Source of the DNA: JALZOC01 sp035758845 | Lineage (GTDB): Bacteria; Acidobacteriota; Vicinamibacteria; Vicinamibacterales; 2-12-FULL-66-21 | Assembly (NCBI GenBank): GCA_035758845.1 | Contig: DASTVZ010000012.1 | Span: 1 to 64,000, forward strand | DNA length: 64,000 nucleotides | Direction: 5' to 3' | In this document: positions 25,098 to 33,445 of the stretch, piece by piece | Numbering within the stretch: the first letter of the stretch is position 1 | How the letters are laid out: every line of letters starts with the position of its first letter | The notes under the pieces: generated by a model | What the model was told of the DNA's origin: nothing | Databases searched by the model: none | What the model saw: only the letters and a program-made list of their open reading frames with translations | Made by a program: the position numbers and the translations under genes

Positions 25098-25785
25098 GGC
25101 TCGCTCGACGGTAGCGCTCGCGCAACGAACCGGGACCGTCGTCGATCGCCGTGAGACGGCCGCCGCGCAACAGGACAGCATGGTCCGCGACGCCATCGAT
25201 GGTCTCCAGATCGTGGGTCGCGACCAGGACAATGCAGCCTGCGTTGCGGAGATCGATCAGCCGCCCGCGAAGGGCAGCCGTCGCGGCGTCGTCCAATCCG
25301 GTGAACGGCTCGTCGAGCAGGGCCAGCCGCGGCTCGTGCAGCAGCGCGCGCTCGAGCGCCAGCCGCTGACGCATGCCGCGCGAGAAACGTCCGGCCGGAT
25401 CGTCGCGTTCATCGAGACCGGCGCGCTCGAGTGCGGATTGCACGACCCGGTTGACGTCGCGAATGCCGTAGGCGCGCGCGAAAAATGCGAGATTCTCAGC
25501 GGCCGACAATTCGGGATAGATGAAAAGATCGTGGCCGAGGACGCCAATCCGGGCGCGCAGTTCGGCCGTGCCGGCCGACTCCGAATCGCCGTAACGAACC
25601 CGTCCGGACGATGGAGTCAGCAGCGTCGCGGCAATCCCGAGCAGCGTCGACTTCCCTGCCCCGTTTGCGCCAACCAGCGCCACCGTCTCGCCGGCAGTGC
25701 ATCGGAAATTGATCGTGTTGAGAACGCGGCGGCGACCGAAGTGTCGGGAAACGTCGGTGAAGCTGATCGACTGAAAGTCCATCAA
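25087..25785 (-). CDS. ccmA: Heme exporter ATP-binding subunit CcmA
   Basis: A 232-residue ABC ATPase: LVGANGAGKSTLLGI (Walker A), FSRGMRQRLALERALLHEPRLALLDEP (signature then Walker B, here slightly divergent) and VLVATHDLE (switch His). It hydrolyses ATP to release holo-CcmE from CcmC. It lies five bases behind the 401-residue membrane protein gene and overlaps ccmB. Confidence 0.88.
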   Translation of the reverse strand: MMDFQSISFTDVSRHFGRRRVLNTINFRCTAGETVALVGANGAGKSTLLGIAATLLTPSSGRVRYGDSESAGTAELRARIGVLGHDLFIYPELSAAENLAFFARAYGIRDVNRVVQSALERAGLDERDDPAGRFSRGMRQRLALERALLHEPRLALLDEPFTGLDDAATAALRGRLIDLRNAGCIVLVATHDLETIDGVADHAVLLRGGRLTAIDDGPGSLRERYRRASRES

Positions 25786-25790
25786 ACTCG

Positions 25791-26996
25791 CTATGCCGCC
25801 TCGTCGTCGAGCTGCGCGTAGACGCGTTCGAGCGATGCCAGCAGCTCGCGACGCCGCGTCGCGTAGCGTTCCGGATCGATGGTGTTGTCGCGATGTTGTT
25901 CTTCGATCGACGTCAATTCAGCAAAGAGACGATCGCGCTTCGCATCGAGCCGCTTGCGGCGGTCCTGCTCCGCATGATGTGCCGGCGTTCGGCGGCGGCT
26001 GGCCCAGGCACCTGCGGCCAGGATTACGCCGGCGAGAACGAGTGCCACGTTTCGCGGCCATACGGGCGCGTGCGGCAGTCCGCGGAACGAGAAGCGAATC
26101 ACCTGTCCGGCGGGGACGGCCGGTCCCTTACCGACGATGAAGGTCGATCCCTGCAAGGGCATATCGCGATGTTCCGCGACCTGCGGCGACTCGAGCTGCA
26201 TGTCGCCCATCTTCTGCACGAGAACGCTCACCTGCCCGAGCGGCAGCGGCATGGTCTGTTCGACGGTCATCGAACCGCCGGAAATGGGCAATGAATATCC
26301 ATATTGCACGACCGTCGACCCGGGCGCGAATGGACCATTGACGATGATCCGACTGCCGGTCACGCTCGCCTGATTCGTCGAGCCCTCGAGAAGACCCGCA
26401 CCGACGGCCGAGGAGGGCAGATCGAACACGATCGGGTTGACTGTCTTGACCGGCCCCTGTGCTGCGTTGACGATTTCCAGAAGCGCGAACGAGTTGAGTG
26501 CTGCATCGCCCAGCTCGAAAACGAACCGAGAGCGATCGCTAAGCACGACGGAACCGGCTTGGGCGGCGCTCTCCGCTTGCTGACGTTGGCGATCCGCTTG
26601 CTGCTGAAGCTGCGCATCGGTGGCGACCAGGGCCACTCGAATTCCACCAGCGGCAGGAACCGCGAACTCCTGCGACTCGAGCCGCTCACCGTTCACGGTC
26701 GTGGATGCTCGAACTCGCGTGCCAGGCTGGAGACCGCTGAACTCCGCGCGTCCCGCGTCGTTGGTCTTCGCCGACACTGTGGACGGACCGCCGGTGAGCT
26801 CGACCAATTGACCGGGAACTACGTTGGTCATGGCACCGCGGACAACGCGGACGGTTACGGTGCCTGGAGGCAGATCGGCAACCGGAAGAGGTACGCCGGA
26901 CATCTGGCGCGCGTCCGGCATCTGTGCCTGCACGGCACGCGGCGAAACCAGAACGCTCGTCACCAACAGCGCGACGAAGACCGCGCGCGCTTTCAT
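25791..26996 (-). CDS. Membrane-anchored beta-sandwich protein of the ccm operon, function unknown
   Basis: About 401 residues from ATG 26996, which overlaps the upstream stop (ATGA). A signal peptide ends AVQAQ. Two or more beta-sandwich regions follow; residues about 45-120 resemble a carboxypeptidase-regulatory/peptidase-associated fold (GQLVELTGG, NDAGRAEFSGLQPGTRV). One span near 345-362 (VALVLAGVILAAGAW) leads to a charged cytoplasmic coiled coil (RDRLFAELTSIEEQH...YATRRRELLASLERVYAQL). That tail resembles the ordered coiled segment of CcmI-like proteins. It may help present apocytochrome or organise the maturation complex; this is inference from position. Confidence 0.6.
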   Translation of the reverse strand: MKARAVFVALLVTSVLVSPRAVQAQMPDARQMSGVPLPVADLPPGTVTVRVVRGAMTNVVPGQLVELTGGPSTVSAKTNDAGRAEFSGLQPGTRVRASTTVNGERLESQEFAVPAAGGIRVALVATDAQLQQQADRQRQQAESAAQAGSVVLSDRSRFVFELGDAALNSFALLEIVNAAQGPVKTVNPIVFDLPSSAVGAGLLEGSTNQASVTGSRIIVNGPFAPGSTVVQYGYSLPISGGSMTVEQTMPLPLGQVSVLVQKMGDMQLESPQVAEHRDMPLQGSTFIVGKGPAVPAGQVIRFSFRGLPHAPVWPRNVALVLAGVILAAGAWASRRRTPAHHAEQDRRKRLDAKRDRLFAELTSIEEQHRDNTIDPERYATRRRELLASLERVYAQLDDEAA

Positions 26997-27616
26997 TGCA
27001 CTGTCACGAGCGACGAGCCGCACCGCTTGCAAAACCTGGCGTCGAGATCGTTGATCGTTTCGCACGACACGCACGTGGGAGGAGCCGGGGCGTTGGCTGG
27101 CTCTAAAGACTCTGCCCTAGCTTTATCTCCCGACGCGACAACGGCGGTCACACTCTGGGCTTTCCCGATTTTGCCGCCCTTTTGAAGCCGCTCGCTCAGC
27201 TCGCGCTCAATCGCTTCGCGATAGCCGGATCCACCTGCGTCGAGCTGCTTCATCAGATTGATCGCGCGCGCGCGAAGGCGGCCGGCCATTTCCTCGAAGT
27301 CCTTCGCCGAGACCTTGCCCATCGCGCGATCGAACTCGAGTTCTTTGATCGAGCGAAGAACCAGCGTCTTCTCCCGTTCGAGCGTTGCCCGCACCCGCTC
27401 GGACCGTCGTTCGACCAGAGCTGACGTATCGCGCACCGTCAGCGGCACAATCATTCGATAAACAGCAGCGGCCGCAAATCCCGCGGCTCCGATTGTGAGA
27501 CTGATCAAAACGAGATGTTCGGGAGCGGACTGCCGCGACAGCATCACGGCGATCGTGGACGCGCCCAGCGATGCAAGTACGAAGAAGTGCCACGGCCGAA
27601 AGCCCTGATCGGTCAT
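26993..27616 (-). CDS. Membrane protein with coiled coil and C-terminal zinc ribbon (CcmI-like position)
   Basis: About 207 residues. ATG 27616 is chosen; the 69 upstream codons translate the previous gene's end and a palindromic repeat. Two membrane spans (about residues 8-24 and 35-55) are followed by a coiled segment with LVLRSIKELEFDRAMGKVSAKDFEEM, very like the segment after the membrane part of CcmI proteins. A four-Cys zinc ribbon at the C-terminus (CVSC and CKRC) closes it. A scaffold or apocytochrome-handling role in c-type cytochrome assembly is likely from position. The zinc ribbon is not part of classical CcmI. Confidence 0.65.
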   Translation of the reverse strand: MTDQGFRPWHFFVLASLGASTIAVMLSRQSAPEHLVLISLTIGAAGFAAAAVYRMIVPLTVRDTSALVERRSERVRATLEREKTLVLRSIKELEFDRAMGKVSAKDFEEMAGRLRARAINLMKQLDAGGSGYREAIERELSERLQKGGKIGKAQSVTAVVASGDKARAESLEPANAPAPPTCVSCETINDLDARFCKRCGSSLVTVQ

Positions 27617-27643
27617 GGCAGCGTGTCTTCCCGCCGCACCTTT

Positions 27644-27686
27644 GTAGCTTCCGCCTTTAGGCGGACGCTCCCTATTAGGCGGAAGA
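27644..27686 (-). repeat. Palindromic repeat with GGCGGAAGCTAC word
   Basis: TCCGCC-TTTA-GGCGGA forms a perfect hairpin at 27651-27666, and GGCGGAA recurs at 27679-27685. The element fills the space between the CcmF-CcmH stop and the next start. It may be related to the REP-like unit at 53345. Confidence 0.5.
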
Positions 27687-27695
27687 TCACTCCGC

Positions 27696-30170
27696 TCAAT
27701 CGAGGTCGCGGAGCTCATCATCCAGCCTTTCACGGAGAGTCGGATCCTCGGGCGTGTCGCTCGGCGTCTCTGGAGTTTCACTGACCGCTTCGCGGCGCGA
27801 CCATCGGAACGCGACGACGGCAATGCTCGCCGCGCCGGTCGCGCCGATCAAATAGGGAAAGAACCAGGCGAGCCGGTTGAACCCTTCGTCGATTGGGGAC
27901 GCCAGCGGCTCCTGACTACCGTATTTCGCGATGTAGTACGCATAAATCTGTTCGCGCGTCTTTCCTTCCGCGACCAGCTTCGCAACCTCGCCGCGCATCT
28001 GCGCTGCATCCGAACACGTGCATTCGCCAATGCGTTTGCGCCCGCAGGTTCCGCACATGCAGATGATCTCGCGCTGCAGGTCCTTCTCGAGCTGTGACTG
28101 TGGCGGAACGATGACGGCCTGCGGATTCTCGACGTGCTGGGCGCGCGCCGCCGCAGGCAACAGCACGAACAACAGCAGAAGCGACGTCGTGGCGGCGCCG
28201 GCTGGAACCTTCGCCGCGGCAAACGCAAAGGCGCTTTCCGGCAACAACGCGAGCCCCGTTCCAAGCGCCATCACTGCAAACCCGAACCAGATCCAGTTCA
28301 CGAGCGGATTGATGACGATCTTGTAGGTGGCTTCCTGCGTGCTCACGTTGTACGAACCGAGCACGAGATACAGGTCTTCCGACACCGCACGCCGAATTGC
28401 GACTTCGGTGGTCGGGTCATCCTCATGTTTGGCGAAGAACCACCGCGCCGGGTGCATTCGATCGATCTGCTTGTTGCCTTCAAACACAGTCACGTCCGCG
28501 GTGACCATCTGCTTCTGCGCGTCGTTGGTCACGCGCAGCGCATCGTGTCGAACCGTGAATGGCCCCACGGTGGTTTGCTGCCCGACCTTCAGTGGCACCT
28601 GCTCTTCGCGATGGAACCCCTGTCCGGCGAATCCAAGGAACATCAACACGATCCCGACGTGCACGATGTAGCCGCCGTATCGCCGTCGCGAGCGGCCGAC
28701 CAGACCGATCATGGCGGTAATGATGTCGGTGCCTGTTGCACCCTTCCGCACCTGTGCGCCGCGGATCAACTCCTGAAGCACCGTCGTGACGACAAACGCG
28801 CACAACGCGAAGCAGATACCCGAGGTCCAGACGCGCACACCGACGGCATAAAGAGCGATCGCGGTGGCGACGCACGCCAGCGAGGGCCAGAGGAACTGTT
28901 CAAACAGATTGCGGAGCGTGGACTTGCGCCACGCGAGGAGCGGTCCGACTCCCGTCAACAACAAGAGGATCAAGCCGATCGGCAGCATCCACTTGTTGAA
29001 GAACGGTGGACCAACGGTCAGCCGTCGTCCTCGCATCGCCTCGCTCAACGTCGGAAACATCGTGGCGAAGAGCACGAAAAACGCCGAGAACAGCAGAATC
29101 CAGTTGTTCGCCAGAAACGCCGCTTCGCGCGACATCCACGAATCCAGTTCATGGCGCGATCGGAGCAGCGGCAGGCGGTAGATGACGAAACCAAAGCTGA
29201 ACGTCACGATCGCGATCATGAACACCGTGAACATCCACGCGAGCTCGCGATCCTCGCCGAACGCGTGCACCGACTGGACTACTCCCGATCGGGTCATGAA
29301 CGTGCCGAAGATCGTCAGGAAAAACGTGACGATGACCAGCGTGACGTTCCACACGCGCAGCATCCCGCGGCGCTCCTGCACCATGACGGAGTGCAGAAAG
29401 GCGGTCGCGGTGAACCATGGCAGCAGGCCTGCGTTCTCGACTGGATCCCAGCCCCAGAAGCCTCCCCATCCCAGCTCTTCGTACGCCCACAGCATGCCCA
29501 GTGTCAGGCCGAACGAGAGAAACAGCCACCCGATCATCGTCCATCGACGAACGGCGCGAAGCCACGAATCATCGAGGTGTCCGGTGATGAGCGCCGCCAT
29601 ACCAAACGCAAACGGGATCGTCATGGCGACAAATCCCGTGTAGAGCGACGGCGGGTGGATCGCCATGTAAAAATTCTGCAGGAGAGGACTGAGCCCCTTT
29701 CCTTCGGTCGGCGCTTGCGAGAGGAACGTCGAGAACGGGTTGTTGTGCACCACCATGAGAAAGATAAAGAACATCTGCACGGCGGAGATCACAGCGACGA
29801 CGTAAGGAATCAGCTCGCGATTGCGCTCGCGATTGGTGTAGACCGCGACGGAACCAAAGATGGCCAGCAGGAACACCCAAAACATGATCGAGCCGTCGAG
29901 CCCGCCCCAATACGACGCAATTTTGTAGGCGAGCGGCTGCGCGGAATCGGAGTAGCGCTGGACGTATTTGATCGCGTAGTTGTTGGTGACAAAGGCGTGC
30001 ACGATCACGCCAGAGGCGACCGTCATCAGCGCCGAGACGAGATAGAAAGCGCCGGTTCCGCTCTCAATCAGGCGCAGCGATCGTTGGCGTGCGCCGGCGA
30101 CGGACGCCGCAATCGCATAGGCACAGACGACGAAACTGGCGAGCAGAAGGAACGAGCCAAGAGAAGGCAT
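27696..30170 (-). CDS. ccmF: Fusion of cytochrome c heme lyase CcmF with a CcmH-like domain
   Basis: An 824-residue protein. Residues 1 to about 640 are CcmF: about fourteen spans, the heme-handling motif EELGWGGFWGWDPVENA, and conserved periplasmic histidines. Residues about 690-790 are CcmH-like: VAKLVAEGKTREQIYAYYIAKYG is the three-helix CcmH signature, followed by a span (FPYLIGATGAASIAVVAF). The usual LRCxxC thiol site is replaced by a cysteine-rich CMCGTC and CTC arrangement. CcmF joins heme to apocytochrome and CcmH reduces the apocytochrome thiols. Joining both in one chain puts the two steps together. It lies between ccmE and the CcmI-like gene. Confidence 0.88.
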   Translation of the reverse strand: MPSLGSFLLLASFVVCAYAIAASVAGARQRSLRLIESGTGAFYLVSALMTVASGVIVHAFVTNNYAIKYVQRYSDSAQPLAYKIASYWGGLDGSIMFWVFLLAIFGSVAVYTNRERNRELIPYVVAVISAVQMFFIFLMVVHNNPFSTFLSQAPTEGKGLSPLLQNFYMAIHPPSLYTGFVAMTIPFAFGMAALITGHLDDSWLRAVRRWTMIGWLFLSFGLTLGMLWAYEELGWGGFWGWDPVENAGLLPWFTATAFLHSVMVQERRGMLRVWNVTLVIVTFFLTIFGTFMTRSGVVQSVHAFGEDRELAWMFTVFMIAIVTFSFGFVIYRLPLLRSRHELDSWMSREAAFLANNWILLFSAFFVLFATMFPTLSEAMRGRRLTVGPPFFNKWMLPIGLILLLLTGVGPLLAWRKSTLRNLFEQFLWPSLACVATAIALYAVGVRVWTSGICFALCAFVVTTVLQELIRGAQVRKGATGTDIITAMIGLVGRSRRRYGGYIVHVGIVLMFLGFAGQGFHREEQVPLKVGQQTTVGPFTVRHDALRVTNDAQKQMVTADVTVFEGNKQIDRMHPARWFFAKHEDDPTTEVAIRRAVSEDLYLVLGSYNVSTQEATYKIVINPLVNWIWFGFAVMALGTGLALLPESAFAFAAAKVPAGAATTSLLLLFVLLPAAARAQHVENPQAVIVPPQSQLEKDLQREIICMCGTCGRKRIGECTCSDAAQMRGEVAKLVAEGKTREQIYAYYIAKYGSQEPLASPIDEGFNRLAWFFPYLIGATGAASIAVVAFRWSRREAVSETPETPSDTPEDPTLRERLDDELRDLD

Positions 30171-30181
30171 CGCAATTTTCC

Positions 30182-30241
30182 TGGATTCTATACGGAGTTC
30201 GACTGGGTTCTACCAGGTTCTACGGGGTTCTTCCGAGTTCC
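30182..30241 (-). repeat. Undecanucleotide array GGNTTCTACNN between ccmE and ccmF
   Basis: Five to six units with 10 or 11-base spacing, each holding the word GGTTCTAC or a close variant (GGATTCTATAC, GGGTTCTACCA, GGTTCTACGG). The same word builds the array at 18056-18146. Confidence 0.6.
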
Positions 30242-30271
30242 CAACGCTCGCGAGATGCACGAGCGACTTCC

Positions 30272-30685
30272 TTACTTGCTAGGTGCGCCGGGCTGACCCT
30301 CGACGTATTTCGACGGACACTTCGCCATCACGCCATTCGGCTCTACCGCAAATCCGTTCGGCCCCAGATTCCCTTTCACCACGACCTCGGAGCCGTCCTT
30401 GAACGTGTCGGGAACGATTCCCGTGTAGCTCGCACGAACGACTGACCCTTTGTTTTGTATCTGGAACACGTACTCGAGCGTCTGCGGTTTGACGAAGATC
30501 GACTTGTCGACGACAAAGCCGTGAAGCTGCAGCCGCTTTCCCTGCCATGCAGCCGGGTCGGCCATCACCTCATCGACGTGCACGTAGTATTCGGTGCCTT
30601 CGGCCAACGTTGAATAGAACAGGCCGCCTAGAGCAAGCGCGAGCACGGCGGCGGTCACCGCGATCTTGATATGCTTAGGTTTCAT
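30272..30685 (-). CDS. ccmE: Periplasmic heme chaperone CcmE, cysteine (CxxxY) type
   Basis: A 137-residue protein with an N-terminal membrane anchor (residues about 8-26) and the OB-fold of CcmE (RLQLHGFVVD, VVVKGNLG). The heme attachment site, usually HxxxY, is C123-P-S-K-Y127. The Cys form is known from the variant System I of Desulfovibrio and archaea. CcmE carries heme from CcmC to CcmF. It opens the ccm operon on the minus strand. Confidence 0.9.
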   Translation of the reverse strand: MKPKHIKIAVTAAVLALALGGLFYSTLAEGTEYYVHVDEVMADPAAWQGKRLQLHGFVVDKSIFVKPQTLEYVFQIQNKGSVVRASYTGIVPDTFKDGSEVVVKGNLGPNGFAVEPNGVMAKCPSKYVEGQPGAPSK

Positions 30686-30754
30686 AATGATTTGCGGGAA
30701 ATCGCATCCTCAGAATACTTTGCTCCCGCCGTCGGGGTCAATCCGATCAATCAA

Positions 30755-31315
30755 CTATCGCAACTCATGCAGAAGGCGATACACGGTCGCCACTGGCAGC
30801 CCGACGACGTTGGACCAGGAACCGTCAATCCGCTCGATGAACCGGGCGGCGCGACCTTGAATCGCATAGGCACCCGCCTTCCCTTCCGGTTCTCGTGAGT
30901 CTACGTACCACGCGATTTCCGACTCATCAAGCGGCTGAAACGACACCTGTGTCGTGACAACCTCGCTCCGTTCCACCGTCCCTCGGCGAACGACCACGGC
31001 GGTGTGCACATCATGTGCCCCGCCCGACAGTAACCGGAGCATGCGCCTCGCATCCTCTGAATCCTGAGGTTTTCCGAGGATTTCGCCGTTCGCAACCACG
31101 ACCGTGTCTGCGGCGACAATCGTGGCGCCGGATTCGCGGCAGCGTGCCTGAATTGCGTTGGCCTTGTCGCGCGCGACTCGGAGTGCGTACTGCAACGGAT
31201 TTTCACCGGGCCCCGGTGTCTCGTCCACGTCAGCCGGCAAGACGTCGAATTCGAACCCGGCGGCGGTCAGCAACTCAGCCCGTCGAGGTGAGGCGGAAGC
31301 CAGGATGAGGTGCAC
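30755..31315 (-). CDS. maf: Maf-like nucleoside triphosphate pyrophosphatase
   Basis: A 186-residue protein from the GTG at 31315: the family opening HLILASASPRRAELL appears immediately, whereas the 65 upstream codons in the longest frame only translate repeat copy B. Further signatures are AADTVVVANGEILGKP and the late GKAGAYAIQG. Maf proteins hydrolyse modified or canonical nucleoside triphosphates (dTTP/UTP type or m7GTP). It is divergent from the DUF721 gene, with the heptanucleotide array and the dispersed element in between. Confidence 0.88.
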   Translation of the reverse strand: MHLILASASPRRAELLTAAGFEFDVLPADVDETPGPGENPLQYALRVARDKANAIQARCRESGATIVAADTVVVANGEILGKPQDSEDARRMLRLLSGGAHDVHTAVVVRRGTVERSEVVTTQVSFQPLDESEIAWYVDSREPEGKAGAYAIQGRAARFIERIDGSWSNVVGLPVATVYRLLHELR

Positions 31316-31345
31316 GGGAAAGTTGATAGTATCGGATTTGGCGCC

Positions 31346-31379
31346 TGGCTTCTGGCTGTTGGCTTCTGGCTCTGGCTTC
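31346..31379 (+). repeat. Heptanucleotide array, unit TGGCTTC (5 units)
   Basis: TGGCTTC, TGGCTGT, TGGCTTC, a six-base TGGCTC, TGGCTTC. The array stands directly before the dispersed element copy B. Confidence 0.8.
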
Positions 31380-31389
31380 TGGGCAGCCA

Positions 31390-31478
31390 GCGCCTGCGGC
31401 CCGAGCGAGCGGGCGGAGGGAAGCGCCGCCGCGCGGCGCCCGCGAGCGAGAGCGCGTGGGGGGGCCTCACGCGCAGTG
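31390..31478 (+). repeat. GC-rich dispersed leader element, copy B
   Basis: Starts GCGCCTGCGGCCCGAGCGAG as in copy A and ends with a hairpin at 31452-31461 / 31465-31474, then AGTGAATAAAAGAAG and the DUF721 gene start 18 bases further on. Differences from copy A are a few substitutions and a shorter loop. Confidence 0.75.
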
Positions 31479-31495
31479 AATAAAAGAAGACGGAC

Positions 31496-31771
31496 ATGAT
31501 TCCACTTCAAAGTTTCTCAGCAGGAGTCCTCGCGGAAATCGTTCGCCGCCAACCAGCGTCTAAAGAAAGGACGAACTTTGCCTGGCAACTCGCCGTCGGT
31601 CAGCCCGTGGCGCGAGTGACCACGGTGGAACTGAGAGACGGTGTGTTGACGGTGAGCGCTGTCGATCGACGCTGGATTCGGGAAATTGAGCGATCGCGCG
31701 ACAGTGTAACCAAAAAAATGCAGCAGATTCTCGGCGCCGATCAAATCAAGCGAATAGACACCAAAGCGTGA
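31496..31771 (+). CDS. DUF721 / DciA-like protein
   Basis: A 91-residue protein matching the DUF721 core: FAWQLAVGQPVARVTTVELRDG, then LTVSAVDRRWIREIE and a C-terminal helix ending IKRIDTKA. DciA proteins of this family load the DnaB replicative helicase in many bacteria; whether this short member does so is inference. The leader is dispersed element copy B. The stop overlaps an in-frame GTG of the thiolase frame, whose better start lies 39 bases downstream. Confidence 0.7.
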   Translation: MIPLQSFSAGVLAEIVRRQPASKERTNFAWQLAVGQPVARVTTVELRDGVLTVSAVDRRWIREIERSRDSVTKKMQQILGADQIKRIDTKA

Positions 31772-31778
31772 GATTCGA

Positions 31779-31806
31779 ACCAGCAGCGCCAGGAGCCAGC
31801 AGCCAA
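31779..31806 (+). repeat. Heptanucleotide array, unit CAGCCAN (4 units), in the thiolase leader
   Basis: ACCAGCA, GCGCCAG, GAGCCAG, CAGCCAA immediately before the thiolase ATG at 31810. The AGGAG inside it is 14 bases from the ATG and could act as a distant ribosome binding site. Confidence 0.55.
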
Positions 31807-31809
31807 CAC

Positions 31810-32991
31810 ATGAAACACAGCGTCATCATTTCTGCAGTCCGAACCCCCACCGGTAAGTTCCTCGGCGTTCTGAAGGACCTCAAAGCAACAGACCTGGGCG
31901 CGATGGTCGTGCGCGAGGCAGTCGCGCGCGCCGGGATTGATGCGTCGACCGTTGACGAATGCATCATGGGCAACGTGATCCAGGCGGGCAATGGTCAAAA
32001 CCCCGCGCGCCAGGCGGCACTGAATGGCGGCCTGAGCGAGCACGTCGCCGCATTGACGGTCAATAAGGTGTGCGGTTCGGGATTGAAAGCCGTGATGCTG
32101 GCCGCGCAGGGAATCGCGACCGGTGACATCGAGGTCGCGGTTGCCGGTGGCATGGAGTCGATGAGCAATGCTCCGTACTTGCTGCCGCGCGTCCGTGAAG
32201 GGCTACGAATGGGAAACAGCACCCTCGTCGACTCGATGGTCAACGACGGCCTGTGGTGCGCGTTCGAAAACTGTCACATGGGCATGTCGGGCGAGGTCGT
32301 CGCCGACACATATTCCGTGAAGCGCTGCGAGCAGGATCAGTACGCGGCCGAGAGCCACCGCAAGGCGGCGCACGCGACGCGTGAAGGCTGGTTCAAGGAC
32401 GAGATTCTTCCCATCACGATCGCGCAGAAAAAGGGCACCCCGATCGTCGTCGATCGTGACGAGGCGATTCGCGAGGACACAACGCCCGAGACGCTCGCGG
32501 GTTTGAAGCCGGCGTTCAAGCAAGACGGCAGCGTGACCGCCGGTAATGCGCCCGGCGTGAACGACGGTGCAGCGGCCGTCGTGATCATGTCCGCCGAAAA
32601 GGCGAAGGCACTCGGCAAGAGTGCGATCGCGCGCGTCGTCGGACAGGCGACGAGCGGTCTCGCGCCGAAGTTCGTGCTGATGACGCCGGTCGAAGCGGTT
32701 CGCAAGGTTGCGGCAAAGGTCGGCTGGGACTTGAAGGACGTCGACCTCTTCGAGATCAACGAAGCCTTCTCCGTGCAGATGGTTGCGGTGTTGCGGGAAC
32801 TGGAAATCGATCCGTCGCGTGTGAATATCAACGGCGGTGCCGTCGCGCTCGGTCACCCGATCGGCGCGAGCGGCGCCCGCGTGTTGACAACATTGATCTA
32901 TGCGTTGAAGCGTCGAGGTCTGAAACGTGGGATCGCCGCGTTGTGCCTCGGTGGAGGCAATGGCGTGGCGCTCGCGGTCGAACGCGGTTAA
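31810..32991 (+). CDS. Thiolase (acetyl-CoA C-acetyltransferase)
   Basis: A 393-residue enzyme. The active-site cysteine is in VCGSGLKAVMLA, the His in NGGAVALGHPIGASGAR, and the second Cys in CLGGGNGVAL. ISAVRTPTGKFLG opens the fold, so ATG 31810 is the sensible start. It condenses or cleaves acetoacetyl-CoA or 3-ketoacyl-CoA. The 3-hydroxyacyl-CoA dehydrogenase at 36288 provides the adjacent step of the same pathway. Biosynthetic length and the CHMGMSG loop fit the short-chain branch, but this is not certain. Confidence 0.9.
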   Translation: MKHSVIISAVRTPTGKFLGVLKDLKATDLGAMVVREAVARAGIDASTVDECIMGNVIQAGNGQNPARQAALNGGLSEHVAALTVNKVCGSGLKAVMLAAQGIATGDIEVAVAGGMESMSNAPYLLPRVREGLRMGNSTLVDSMVNDGLWCAFENCHMGMSGEVVADTYSVKRCEQDQYAAESHRKAAHATREGWFKDEILPITIAQKKGTPIVVDRDEAIREDTTPETLAGLKPAFKQDGSVTAGNAPGVNDGAAAVVIMSAEKAKALGKSAIARVVGQATSGLAPKFVLMTPVEAVRKVAAKVGWDLKDVDLFEINEAFSVQMVAVLRELEIDPSRVNINGGAVALGHPIGASGARVLTTLIYALKRRGLKRGIAALCLGGGNGVALAVERG

Positions 32992-32993
32992 CC

Positions 32994-33399
32994 CTACTTG
33001 CCCAGCCGCTTGTCCCAGTTGGTCAACACGCGCACCGTTTGTCCCTTCGTCAGCGATCTGCTTGGCAATCGGCAAGGCGCCCTCAAGCGGGATCGGGCCG
33101 CGCGCAATGATTGACGACAGGTCCTCCCCTTCGGCGAGTTCCATGACGAGTGCCCGCACACTTCCGGATTCCTCGATGCCATGGATGCCGGCGATGTTGG
33201 AGGGATTCAGCGCCGCGAGCGTGTGTGCTTCACGCGTGAAACGGGCCAGCCGGTCCTGATCGAACGCGAAGATCTCAGGCAGCACTTTGATCGCGACGTC
33301 GCGATTGAGTTTCGTGTCGCGAGCGCGATAGACCTCGCCCATTCCGCCTTCGCCCAGCTTGCGCAGGACCTCATACGGACCAAGCGTCCTGGAGATCAT
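32994..33399 (-). pseudogene. Remnant of a Ser/Thr protein kinase gene after internal deletion
   Basis: The minus strand from 33399 encodes the N-terminal kinase lobe: GPYEVLRKLGEGGMGEVYRA (glycine loop), VAIKVLP (catalytic Lys), up to PIAKQIAD near 33050. The catalytic HRD and DFG motifs are missing. In another frame the last 19 codons before a TAG at 32994 read KGQTVRVLTNWDKRLGK, which resembles the C-terminal end of large acidobacterial kinases fused to a TolB/WD40-like propeller. The simplest reading is an out-of-frame deletion of the middle of such a gene. The longer open frame that continues through the thiolase antisense is not a real protein. Confidence 0.7.
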
Positions 33400-33445
33400 T
33401 TTGCTCTGCGATTATGAGCGATCCGCAAATCCGGAGGCGACCCTC

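Noticed and set aside
28134..30296. 720-codon open frame antisense to the CcmF-CcmH fusion
   Set aside because: GC-rich codon use keeps the opposite strand open. The product is Arg/His/Asp/Glu-rich without any motif, while the minus strand has clear CcmF and CcmH signatures.
31316..31510. 65-residue N-terminal extension of Maf
   Set aside because: It translates the dispersed element copy B and heptamer array, whereas Maf homology begins exactly at the GTG 31315.
32203..33399. 398-codon frame beginning as a protein kinase
   Set aside because: Only the first about 115 codons are kinase; the rest is antisense of the thiolase gene. Treated as a pseudogene at 32994-33399.
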